A DNA stretch of 64,000 nucleotides. Source: Pirellula sp. (GTDB lineage: Bacteria; Planctomycetota; Planctomycetia; Pirellulales; Pirellulaceae). Location: the NCBI GenBank assembly GCA_021300155.1, contig JAJTID010000022.1, positions 1 through 64,000 of the forward strand. Direction: 5' to 3'. This document shows, piece after piece, positions 1-7,061 of this stretch. Under the pieces are notes generated by a model. The model was not told the DNA's origin. It was given only the letters and a program-made list of their open reading frames with translations, and ran no database searches. The stretch's first letter is position 1. Each line of letters starts with the position of its first letter. The translations under genes and the position numbers were made by a program.

Positions 1-374
1 CCAATCGTTTGGGAGAGTCCTGAAGTATTGAATTTCGAGTACTTCGCCGGCAAACCAGACTTCATGTTGACCTCAGGACCCGCCGAGGATTCCATAATGC
101 TCTTTGTAATCTCGACTTTGTAAGCACCAGGTACAGCACCGGATTTCTCATCAAAGGCCTTCATTTGGAATTTACCTTCTTTGTTAGTAACTCCGTGCGC
201 ATTGTACGTTCCCTGTTCGGCAATGAAGATGACCGTAGCATCGGACACCGGCGTACCTTCAAGCAACACGACTCCTTCAGCCGGAACAGTTTTCGGGAGA
301 TTGTCACCCTGGCAACCTGCCAAACAGAAACAGGTACATAATGCAAAAGATAGTTGGGCAATATGTGAATTCAA
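1..374 (-). CDS. Lipoprotein with carboxypeptidase-regulatory-like fold (3' end outside window)
   Basis: This is a minus-strand reading frame whose C-terminus lies beyond the left edge. I place the start at the TTG at 372-374, because GGAG lies 7 nt upstream and the nearest in-frame upstream codon of interest is a stop. The product begins with a short hydrophobic stretch ending in the lipobox LAGC. It continues as a small beta-rich domain (VVLLEGTPVSDATVIF, then NKEGKFQMKAF and PGAYKVEITK), the pattern of planctomycete carboxypeptidase-regulatory-like lipoproteins. These are predicted to be lipid-anchored on the periplasmic side; their function is unknown. It lies 90 bp downstream of the DUF1559 pseudopilin on the same strand, a pairing often seen in this phylum, so co-transcription is likely. 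Confidence 0.8.
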   Translation of the reverse strand, partial: MNSHIAQLSFALCTCFCLAGCQGDNLPKTVPAEGVVLLEGTPVSDATVIFIAEQGTYNAHGVTNKEGKFQMKAFDEKSGAVPGAYKVEITKSIMESSAGPEVNMKSGLPAKYSKFNTSGLSQTI

Positions 375-416
375 ATTATCACTCCATACGAAAAGTTTTT
401 GTCATAATAGAAGTTA

Positions 417-441
417 GGGCTGAAGCGAAAAGCTTCAGCCC
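417..441 (-). terminator. Perfect 10-bp hairpin between the pseudopilin and lipoprotein genes
   Basis: GGGCTGAAGC and GCTTCAGCCC form a perfect 10-bp stem with a 5-nt loop (GAAAA on the plus strand). It lies in the 90-bp gap between the DUF1559 gene and the lipoprotein. On the minus strand it is not followed by a clean T run, so it may be a weak terminator, a transcript-stabilising hairpin or a dispersed REP-like sequence. The stem itself is certain; the role is inferred. Confidence 0.5.
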
Positions 442-463
442 AATAAACCTCGGGAAGAGTCAA

Positions 464-1611
464 TTATTCCGGAACAGAGACGGTTTCACCACCAGCCTTG
501 CTACCGAGTGCTCCCCAGACACCGAATGGGCTTGGAACGCCGCTGGTTGCGGAAGGTGCTGGAACAGCGAGATTGCCGGTATCTATATTGTTCGAAACAA
601 ATCGGACAGAACCGTCAGCCATACCAACCTGAACACCTCCGGTGTGAAAACTTCCAGCACTGAAAATGCCACCTTCCCAGTGCGGTTCGCCCGTTCCCAC
701 GAAGAGGAAGCAAGAAGCTTGATTCGGAGGCAGGATAGTTGTCACGCCAGCGAAGAATACTTTTCCTTCCCAGGCTCGGAATCCGCGAGCGGTGTCACCC
801 GTGTAGATCAGAGAAGGCGTCAACCAGTTTCTGCCATTCCATTGTGCACGACAGCTTAGGGGCGCATATGTTGCGGGATCTGCCGCGATACCTAAAACCA
901 TTCCGGCCCCTTGGTTGCTGAACGGTCTAATGAATTCGGAAAGAGCAATGGTGTTGCTGGTACCATCCGAGGCATCGGAAATTCTTGCATAGGATCGCCC
1001 GAAAAGACCACGATTGACGATAGGCAATTTTTGACCGGAAAGTGCTACAGACCCTCGTTCTTTCGTTGCTCCCTGAATCACCATTGATGCAGCGTAGTTG
1101 TCACCCGCACAATAGCCATAGTTATTCAATCCTCGAGTTCTGTCTGCATTTGTAGGTTCTTGGGTTCCAGGATTGCTTGGGCATTCTAAAAATGAAGCAC
1201 GTGCGCGGAAAGGAGCAGCACCATTCCAGGGTTCACGACCGTCGTTGGTAATTGATTGAAAAAGTGCATTCTGCTCGATGAAAGGCAAAATCGCGTAGTG
1301 CCCGGACATTGCAAACCTCTGCGCACTACCCTGAATGGAACCGGGGTGAACACCTCCGGTCCCGCATTGCATGGCAGGGAACCGTTTGTGGGCTGATTCG
1401 TAATTGTGACAGGAAAGTGTGATTTGCTTGACATTGTTGCTGCATTGCATACGACGTGCTGCTTCTCTCGCAGCCTGAACGGCGGGCAAAAGCAAACCCA
1501 CCAAAATACCGATGATGGCAATAACCACCAAAAGTTCTACGAGCGTAAACCCTGGCCTTCGGCCAAAACTCTGTCACTGGTAGAAATTAAATGATTCTTC
1601 ATATTGCGCAT
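464..1611 (-). CDS. DUF1559 pseudopilin-like protein, apparent N-terminal frameshift
   Basis: This is a planctomycete DUF1559 protein of about 370 residues. It has a type IV prepilin-like N-terminus ([17 protein letters not shown]), the [13 protein letters not shown] segment that follows it in the family, and a C-terminal H-x9-DG motif ([12 protein letters not shown]). Such proteins are thought to be exported by a pilin-type route and are highly expanded in planctomycetes; function unknown. The pilin frame has no start codon before GFTLVE and runs into an in-frame stop at 1574-1576. The first usable codon, TTG at 1531, would remove the prepilin cleavage site. A plausible true start with ATG at 1611 or 1602 is in another frame. 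Adding one base to the AAAA run at 1565-1568 would join the two frames. This is either a sequencing error or a recent inactivating mutation. Confidence 0.75.
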
Positions 1612-2002
1612 GATCTCGCCATTCAATGGTTGGGGCGATGTCATTGTGGCTTCAAGACTGATCGAGCTGCCGAGATGAAAAAAACGGCATAAACACAAAA
1701 AATGCGTGGTGGGCTTAATCTCTCAACTCGATGCATGCCGGCATTCTGGGATTCAAAGTGGACGGCATCTAGATTGTGCCTACTACTTTGGTTTTTGACA
1801 GGCGACTGAGGAATGCCCATCGTGCGTTTGCTGAACAACCGATATCGAAAAACAACAGGACCGTCAGCTAGAAATTCTGCGTCTCTCGCATTCTGTTTTG
1901 ATGGTTCCTCTGCCAATCGATAGATCCGACAAAGAAATTAGACTTACTCTCGATGTCTTTCTTTCGACCTATGCAGTCGAAGCAAAAACGCCGCAGGTGG
2001 TC
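1612..2002 (-). other. Intergenic stretch with no convincing gene
   Basis: About 390 bp lie between the DUF1559 start and the transaldolase stop. The only longer reading frame (91 codons, minus strand, 1641-1916) has no recognisable family, signal peptide or clear ribosome binding site. A 10-bp palindrome, ATGCCGGCAT, is present near 1737. It presumably carries the promoter of the pseudopilin gene, but I could not identify one. Confidence 0.4.
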
Positions 2003-3064
2003 TCAGTTTGGGTTAGCGAGGGTCTTTCGTTTTTCGGCGATGGTCTGCAAAAGTTGTTTTTGGGGAGCGACGAACTTGGCGACTCCTTGTTCCATCAGCG
2101 TCGCTTCCAAATGAGCGACATCGATTGCTGCATCTAACTCTTTTTGGGCTTCGGCCGATATCATCTGATCGACCTGACGCACAAAGGACTGTTGACTCGA
2201 TGCGACGGCTTGATTCGTTTCTGGCGGATTCGTTTGGATGTCCGAACCTGCAAGTGCGCTTACGTACTTCCATGCCGGATCCGCAGGATTTTTAGTTCCG
2301 GTGCTCGCGAAGATAATCTCTTGTTCCAGTGGTGTTTTGTTCTTCGCCCAGAATGCTTGATTCGCTTGCCAAATACGTTTTGCATTCAAAATGCCGTATT
2401 GTCCTTGTGCAGCTGAAGAGAGTCCTTTGTGTTGCTCCAGTGTGTACTGGTCAATACGAGATACAAAGATGCTGTAAACGCTCTTGAATTGATCCAGCGA
2501 TTTACGGCGCTTCGCACCTCGCCAAACAGCATCGCGGGCCAGTTCATACTGTCGCATCGTAAAGATCAGCGTGACGTTGAGGGTGACTCCTGCCGCTGCA
2601 AGCTCTTCGAGCGAATCTAGCCCAGCAGGTGTGGCAGGAACCTTGATCATACGATTGTCGTGACCTGCTGCCCACTGTTTACCAAGTGCAATGTACCTTT
2701 GAACCCTATCTGCGTGCGGCAAATTGACCGCTGGATCTTCCAACAAGGGATCCAATTCGAAACTGACCCAACCTGTGTTGCCACCACTGCTTTTCCAGAT
2801 GGAATGAAAAGAGGATTGTGCATCTCGCACGAGTTGGTCGGTCACATTCCAACAAATGGTCTCATCATCTTGCCCCTTTGCTATAAAGGAGGCGATAGAA
2901 TCGTCAAAACGACCCGTGCGAACCAAACCGGAGACAATAATCGGATTGCTCGTGGCACCTACTGCTCCCCAAGCCAAATTCAATTCGACAAGTTTTGGAT
3001 CGATCGAATCCAAGTACAGTTTAGTGCCGGTTTGAACAAGCGAAGTAATTGATGCATTGGACAT
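2003..3064 (-). CDS. tal: Transaldolase
   Basis: The 353-residue product is a transaldolase of the non-oxidative pentose phosphate pathway. It transfers a dihydroxyacetone unit from sedoheptulose 7-phosphate to glyceraldehyde 3-phosphate in the cytosol. The family landmarks are the early [12 protein letters not shown] segment, WVSFELDP, the Schiff-base lysine in MIKVPAT, and [10 protein letters not shown]. Its length and the form of these motifs suit the longer bacterial transaldolases rather than the short TalC/FSA type. I use the ATG at 3064 rather than the TTG 33 nt upstream, because the protein then begins [11 protein letters not shown] like its relatives. It is divergent from the SDR gene, with about 100 bp between the starts. 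No pentose phosphate neighbour is present. Confidence 0.93.
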   Translation of the reverse strand: MSNASITSLVQTGTKLYLDSIDPKLVELNLAWGAVGATSNPIIVSGLVRTGRFDDSIASFIAKGQDDETICWNVTDQLVRDAQSSFHSIWKSSGGNTGWVSFELDPLLEDPAVNLPHADRVQRYIALGKQWAAGHDNRMIKVPATPAGLDSLEELAAAGVTLNVTLIFTMRQYELARDAVWRGAKRRKSLDQFKSVYSIFVSRIDQYTLEQHKGLSSAAQGQYGILNAKRIWQANQAFWAKNKTPLEQEIIFASTGTKNPADPAWKYVSALAGSDIQTNPPETNQAVASSQQSFVRQVDQMISAEAQKELDAAIDVAHLEATLMEQGVAKFVAPQKQLLQTIAEKRKTLANPN

Positions 3065-3166
3065 TGTGTTTCTCGATCCACCTACGGAGTATTGCAAATT
3101 GAATTTTTTAGCACAACGCTCTAGCGATGAAACGTTTTGTGCACATTCTCATCATTGGAGTATAGC

Positions 3167-3988
3167 GTGAATTCGGAATCATCGAAGGAGAGGGCTTGCC
3201 CCGTGGCCTGGATTACAGGAAGTGGGGCACCGCGAGTCGGCCGAGTTATCGCGGAGGAGTTCGCCCTCGCCGGCTACCGAATCGTACTTCACGCAAACCG
3301 ATCGCTCGAAGAGGCAGAATCGTTTCAGCGAGAGTTAGTTAGGAAAGGTACCGAAGCGATGATTGTCCAGGGCGCAGTCCAGGACGGCTCGTTTGCACGG
3401 CGCTCGGTCGACTTGATTCTGAGTCAATTCGGCCAACTTGATGTCTGCGTCAACGCGGCCGCGGTGTGGGACTGGAAACGCCTTGAGGATGTTACGGTCG
3501 ATGACCTGCAGCATCAATTCGAAGTCAACACGCTCGGTTCATTTCTTTGTAGTCAAGCCGCAGGATTGGCCATGGTCTCGAATTCCCATGGCGGTTCCAT
3601 CATTTTGATCGGTGATTGGGCCGTGGCTCGCCCATACCCTAAGTTCTCGAGCTACTTTGTCGGAAAAGGGGCTATTGAATCGATGACTCGCTCGCTTGCT
3701 GTAGAGCTGGCATTTCGAAATCCGTCGATTCGCGTGAACGCGATTTTGCCGGGTCCCGTGATGCTCGATCCTTCTATCTCAACCGAGGCGGCGGAGCGAA
3801 TTCGCGACCAGTCCCTTTTAAAGCGTCATGGGACACCGCAAGATGTTGCACGAGCCGCTCTGTTCTTGGCCGAACAGCCCTTTATCACTGGGGTATGCTT
3901 GCCTGTTGATGGCGGACGGACTATCTACTCGGGGGAAGGATTGGATGCCGTTGCCCACCCCACATTCTTGAAGGGACTACATTCTTGA
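3167..3988 (+). CDS. Pteridine-reductase-like short-chain dehydrogenase/reductase
   Basis: This is a 273-residue classical SDR with a Rossmann fold. The cofactor motif is TGSGAPRVG (residues 17-25), followed by HANRS at 42-46, which suggests NADPH preference. NAAA is at 96-99 and YFVGK at 163-167 supplies the catalytic Tyr and Lys. The residue 13 before the Tyr is Asp150 rather than the usual Ser. That Asp-Tyr-Lys spacing, the TGxxxRxG form and the HxxRS motif match PTR1/FolM pteridine reductases, so pterin reduction is the best guess, though unproven. The GTG at 3167 is preferred because GGAG lies 6 nt upstream; an upstream start at 3137 has no such site. The last residues are altered by a 17-bp tandem duplication. 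Confidence 0.85.
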   Translation: MNSESSKERACPVAWITGSGAPRVGRVIAEEFALAGYRIVLHANRSLEEAESFQRELVRKGTEAMIVQGAVQDGSFARRSVDLILSQFGQLDVCVNAAAVWDWKRLEDVTVDDLQHQFEVNTLGSFLCSQAAGLAMVSNSHGGSIILIGDWAVARPYPKFSSYFVGKGAIESMTRSLAVELAFRNPSIRVNAILPGPVMLDPSISTEAAERIRDQSLLKRHGTPQDVARAALFLAEQPFITGVCLPVDGGRTIYSGEGLDAVAHPTFLKGLHS

Positions 3989-3997
3989 AGGGACTAC
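3964..3997 (+). repeat. 17-bp perfect tandem duplication across the SDR stop codon
   Basis: The unit ATTCTTGAAGGGACTAC occurs twice in direct tandem (3964-3980 and 3981-3997). The second copy supplies the stop codon at 3986-3988. Without the duplication the protein would end GLPEK and stop at the TAG that now lies downstream; with it the end is GLHS. This looks like a recent slippage event. Confidence 0.9.
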
Positions 3998-4089
3998 CTG
4001 AAAAGTAGCTTTGACTAGACAGATTGCTAAAATGTAGACCGACGCGCCAGAACAACCTTCTCAGTATATTTGTGGATGCGGAACCAGCC

Positions 4090-4758
4090 ATGAATCAATG
4101 CAGATCCCTCGTTTGTTTGTTTACTCTCCTGCTGCAATTCCTGACCGGCTCCGTGCTTGCTGCACAGGAATCTTCACCAACGTCGAATGAAAAGAAAACA
4201 TCATCGACGACGGAAACGATTACCCTCGGTGGTGGTTGCTTTTGGTGCGTAGAGGCGGTGTTCCAACGACTCAAGGGAGTTTCAAAAGTCGTCTCCGGCT
4301 ACACAGGCGGACATGTTGAAAACCCAACCTACGAACAAGTCAGCGGCAAAAAAACAGGACACGCTGAAGTTGTTCAGGTGACATTCGATCCCGAGGTGCT
4401 CCCGCTCGAGTTATTACTCGAAGTATTCTGGTACACGCACGATCCGACAACACTGAATCGACAAGGAAACGACTATGGACCGCAATACCGATCGTCTGTC
4501 TTCTATGGGACGGATAAACAACGCGATGTTGCAGAAGCGGTCATGAAAAAACTTGGTCAGTCGAAGGAATTCAAGAAAGCGTACAAGAATCCGATCGTAA
4601 CCGAGATCACCCCGCTCTCTGTCTTTTATCCAGCAGAAGAATACCACCAGAACTTCTACAACTTGAACAGGCGAAATCCCTATTGCCAAAGTGTCGTTGC
4701 TGGAAAAGTTCGAAAATTCGAGAAGCTATTCAAGGAACACGCTACTACTAAGAAGTAA
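4090..4758 (+). CDS. msrA: Peptide-methionine (S)-S-oxide reductase, exported
   Basis: MsrA reduces S-methionine sulfoxide in oxidised proteins and regenerates with thioredoxin or another thiol donor. The catalytic motif GCFWC is at residues 49-53, with Cys50 as the expected nucleophile. It is followed by SGYTGG, the conserved HAEVVQVTFDP and EEYHQNFY, and the domain is complete. Starting at the ATG at 4090 gives a classical Sec signal peptide (SLVCLFTLLLQFLTGSVLAA) ahead of a short Ser/Thr-rich linker, so the enzyme probably works in the periplasm. The frame is open to 4024, but that start would bury the signal peptide. It is downstream of the SDR gene with about a 100-bp gap; no msrB is visible nearby. 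Confidence 0.93.
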   Translation: MNQCRSLVCLFTLLLQFLTGSVLAAQESSPTSNEKKTSSTTETITLGGGCFWCVEAVFQRLKGVSKVVSGYTGGHVENPTYEQVSGKKTGHAEVVQVTFDPEVLPLELLLEVFWYTHDPTTLNRQGNDYGPQYRSSVFYGTDKQRDVAEAVMKKLGQSKEFKKAYKNPIVTEITPLSVFYPAEEYHQNFYNLNRRNPYCQSVVAGKVRKFEKLFKEHATTKK

Positions 4759-4847
4759 CTCAACATTCTTAAGCATCAGGCGAAAATCGGTTTGGAACAT
4801 CACAACCCGCAGCGTGAGTTTTGAAGTTGCGCGTTATTATGGTTTTC

Positions 4848-4930
4848 GGGCCAAAGGCCCAACCTTTTGCATAGCCCAGGCTGAAGGCCTGGGAGACGAA
4901 ACAAAACAAATCCCTTAGGGCCAACGGCCC
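4848..4930 (+). repeat. Left 83-bp REP cluster of the IS200-like element
   Basis: Three hairpins lie in order: GGGCC-AAA-GGCCC (4848-4860), CCCAGGC-TGAAG-GCCTGGG (4875-4893) and GGGCC-AAC-GGCCC (4918-4930). The same three occur in reverse order and reverse complement to the right of the transposase gene, with the total length also 83 bp. The stems are conserved and the spacers diverge. Confidence 0.9.
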
Positions 4931-4957
4931 GACCGTTTGATGAAAAGGCGCTTTGAC

Positions 4958-5413
4958 ATGCCACAGTCCCTCGCCCAAGTTTGGCTCCACCTCGTCTTTT
5001 CTACCAAGGAACGTCGCCCGTTTTTGAATAACGAGGAGTTTCAAATTGAAATGTTTCGGATGTTATCGCATCATGTCAAAGAAGCCGGTTGTGTGAGCGC
5101 CTCTGTTGGTGGACACATTGATCATGTCCATTTGCTGGTCGGCTTATCACGAACAATCACGATCGCAAAGTTAGTCGAGAAAATCAAAACAGAGACATCG
5201 ACGTGGGCGAAAACCAAAGAGGCTTGCTCGTCCACATTCAGTTGGCAATCGGGCTATGGCGTATTCTCGGTTGGCCACGCTAACCGAAATGCCGTGGACG
5301 AATACATTAGGAATCAACGAGAGCACCATCACAAATCATCATTCCAAGATGAGTTCCGTGAATTATGCAAACAACATGATATCGAAATTGACGAACGTTA
5401 CGCTTGGGATTGA
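4958..5413 (+). CDS. IS200/RAYT-family Y1 (HUH) transposase
   Basis: The 151-residue single-domain protein is a tyrosine recombination-type HUH nuclease that cuts and joins single-stranded DNA at hairpins. The HUH motif is His56-Val-His58 inside GGHIDHVHLLV. The nucleophile is expected to be Tyr116 in VDEYIRNQREHH, and the family ending DERYAW is present. The ATG at 4958 gives the usual start MPQSLA and has AAGGCG 8 nt upstream. An ATG at 4940 would add six residues. No truncation or frameshift is seen, and no accessory TnpB is present. The flanking inverted REP clusters are its likely substrates, by analogy with RAYT proteins; this is inferred. Confidence 0.9.
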   Translation: MPQSLAQVWLHLVFSTKERRPFLNNEEFQIEMFRMLSHHVKEAGCVSASVGGHIDHVHLLVGLSRTITIAKLVEKIKTETSTWAKTKEACSSTFSWQSGYGVFSVGHANRNAVDEYIRNQREHHHKSSFQDEFRELCKQHDIEIDERYAWD

Positions 5414-5430
5414 ATCCGATGCAAATGGGC

Positions 5431-5513
5431 GGGCCGTTGGCCCTATTGGACAATCTAAGGAACGATTACCCAGGCCTTCCGCCTGGGCTAGGTAAACATA
5501 GGGCCTTTGGCCC
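5431..5513 (+). repeat. Right 83-bp REP cluster, inverted copy
   Basis: The hairpins GGGCC-GTT-GGCCC (5431-5443), CCCAGGC-CTTCC-GCCTGGG (5469-5487) and GGGCC-TTT-GGCCC (5501-5513) are the reverse complement of the left cluster in reverse order. A fourth small hairpin, GGCC-CGAA-GGCC (5528-5539), lies just outside, 10 bp before the stop of the convergent DUF1501 gene, and may serve as its terminator. Confidence 0.9.
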
Positions 5514-5549
5514 GGAAAAACAAATCCGGCCCGAAGGCCCTTCAGTGTC

Positions 5550-7055
5550 CTACGCAAGGATTTTAGAAATCACTTGCGGGCTTTCGACTCCAGTGAGTTT
5601 CGCGTCTAGCCCTTGATGCTTGTAAATCAATCGATTGTGATCGATTCCCAATTGATGAAGCATCGTCGCATGCAGATCGAAAATGCTGACCGGGTCGCTG
5701 GTAATGTTGTAACTGTACTCATCCGTCTCACCGAGAGACATTCCAGGCTTGATCCCTCCCCCCGCTAAGAAAATCGTAAAGCATCGAGGATGGTGATCGC
5801 GACCATAATTGTCGGCCGTCAAGGCTCCTTGGGAATAGATTGTCCGTCCGAATTCGCCTCCCCAAACAACGAGTGTGTCGTCCAATAGGCCTCGTTGCTT
5901 TAGATCTTGAATCAGGGCCGTTGTCGGTTGGTCTGTGTCTTTGCACTGTCCTTTGATCGCCGCGGGCAATCCGAAGTGATGATCCCAACCCATATGAAAC
6001 AACTGGATGAACCGAACATCCCGCTCCGCTAATCGGCGAGCCAACAGGCAGTTCGACGCATACGTTCCCGGCGTCTTGACCTCCGGTCCATACGACTCCA
6101 AGACACTCGCGGACTCACCGGAAATATCGGTCAAATCGGGGACACTTGCCTGCATGCGAAACGCCATTTCGTATTGGGCGATTCTCGCTTGAATCTCTGG
6201 GTCACCCACAACATCCAATCTGTGTGCATTGAGTTGCTGCAATTCATCGAGCGTTCCGCGTCGCGCATCGCGAGCCACTCCGGGCGGATTGGAAAGATAC
6301 AGAACAGGATCGCCGGAATTTCGAAATTTGACTCCTGCATGCTGCGTTGGCAAGAACCCACTGCTCCACAACCGATCATACAGCGGCTGATCATCCTTTC
6401 GCCCCGTTCCAAACGAAGTCAACACAACGTACGCCGGTAAATCTTCACATTCACTGCCGAGCCCATAGCTCAACCAAGAGCCCATACTTGGAAATCCACC
6501 CAGTTGCCGTCCTGTTTGAAAAAAGGTGATCGCCGGGTCATGATTGATCGCTTCGGTGTGCATCGATTTGATAAAACACAACTCGTCCGCAACCTTGGGC
6601 AGATGCGGCATCAAATCGCTGATCCACGCACCTGACTGACCATGTTGAGCAAATTTGAAAATGCTGGGAGCGACAGGAAAATTCTTTTGGCCCGATGTCA
6701 TAGTGGTCAAACGTTGACCTTGGCGAATCGAGTCAGGCAAATTCTCACCGTGCTTGCTCGTCATGGCTGGTTTAGGATCAAACAAATCCATCTGCGATGG
6801 AGCACCCGATTGAAACAGATAGATCACGCGTTTCGCTTTGACCGGCAGATGTGGCCAATTCGACAGCATGCCTTTCGACTTGGATTCCGATGGCTGGGCA
6901 CCAATTGCACTTCCAATGTGCATCGATTGTTGAAGCAGCGATGTTAATGCGGCAAAACCTATGCCAGTGCCTGACCGAGTAAGAAATGTTCGGCGCGTGA
7001 TCGCTTGCCGAATCGACACGGGCAAATGGTAAAATTGATTGTCATTGCAATTCAT
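5550..7055 (-). CDS. DUF1501 family secreted protein (sulfatase-fold)
   Basis: The 501-residue product starts with a twin-arginine signal (TRRTFLTRSG followed by a hydrophobic stretch). It continues as a DUF1501 domain, related in fold to alkaline phosphatase/sulfatase enzymes. Landmarks are KAKRVIYLFQSGAPSQMDLFDPKP near the start, and WGGEFGRT, GRDHHPRC and GGGIKPG near the end, typical of the planctomycete family. Biochemical function is unknown. The ATG at 7055 is preceded by GGAG 9 nt upstream, which lies inside the last codons of the PSD1 gene, so the two are probably translationally coupled. It forms the last gene of a DUF1080, PSD1, DUF1501 operon. Confidence 0.92.
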   Translation of the reverse strand: MNCNDNQFYHLPVSIRQAITRRTFLTRSGTGIGFAALTSLLQQSMHIGSAIGAQPSESKSKGMLSNWPHLPVKAKRVIYLFQSGAPSQMDLFDPKPAMTSKHGENLPDSIRQGQRLTTMTSGQKNFPVAPSIFKFAQHGQSGAWISDLMPHLPKVADELCFIKSMHTEAINHDPAITFFQTGRQLGGFPSMGSWLSYGLGSECEDLPAYVVLTSFGTGRKDDQPLYDRLWSSGFLPTQHAGVKFRNSGDPVLYLSNPPGVARDARRGTLDELQQLNAHRLDVVGDPEIQARIAQYEMAFRMQASVPDLTDISGESASVLESYGPEVKTPGTYASNCLLARRLAERDVRFIQLFHMGWDHHFGLPAAIKGQCKDTDQPTTALIQDLKQRGLLDDTLVVWGGEFGRTIYSQGALTADNYGRDHHPRCFTIFLAGGGIKPGMSLGETDEYSYNITSDPVSIFDLHATMLHQLGIDHNRLIYKHQGLDAKLTGVESPQVISKILA

Positions 7056-7061
7056 GATGCA

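Larger units (their letters stand above)
4848..5513 (+). mobile_element. IS200-like / RAYT-type element bounded by inverted REP clusters
   Basis: This 666-bp unit consists of a single Y1 transposase gene flanked by inverted 83-bp clusters of three hairpins each. It resembles a REP-associated tyrosine transposase arrangement more than a typical IS200, because the flanks are mutually inverted and each contains several short palindromes. It sits between msrA and a DUF1501 gene and breaks neither. The transposase is intact, so the unit may still be active. The exact outer boundary is inferred from where the symmetry ends. Confidence 0.75.

Noticed and set aside
1641-1916. 91-codon minus-strand frame as a small gene
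   Set aside because: No family, signal peptide, clear ribosome site or conserved pattern; it fills an intergenic gap and looks like chance.
4848-5513. Composite transposon carrying msrA or DUF1501
   Set aside because: The inverted clusters enclose only the transposase; both neighbours lie outside and are intact.
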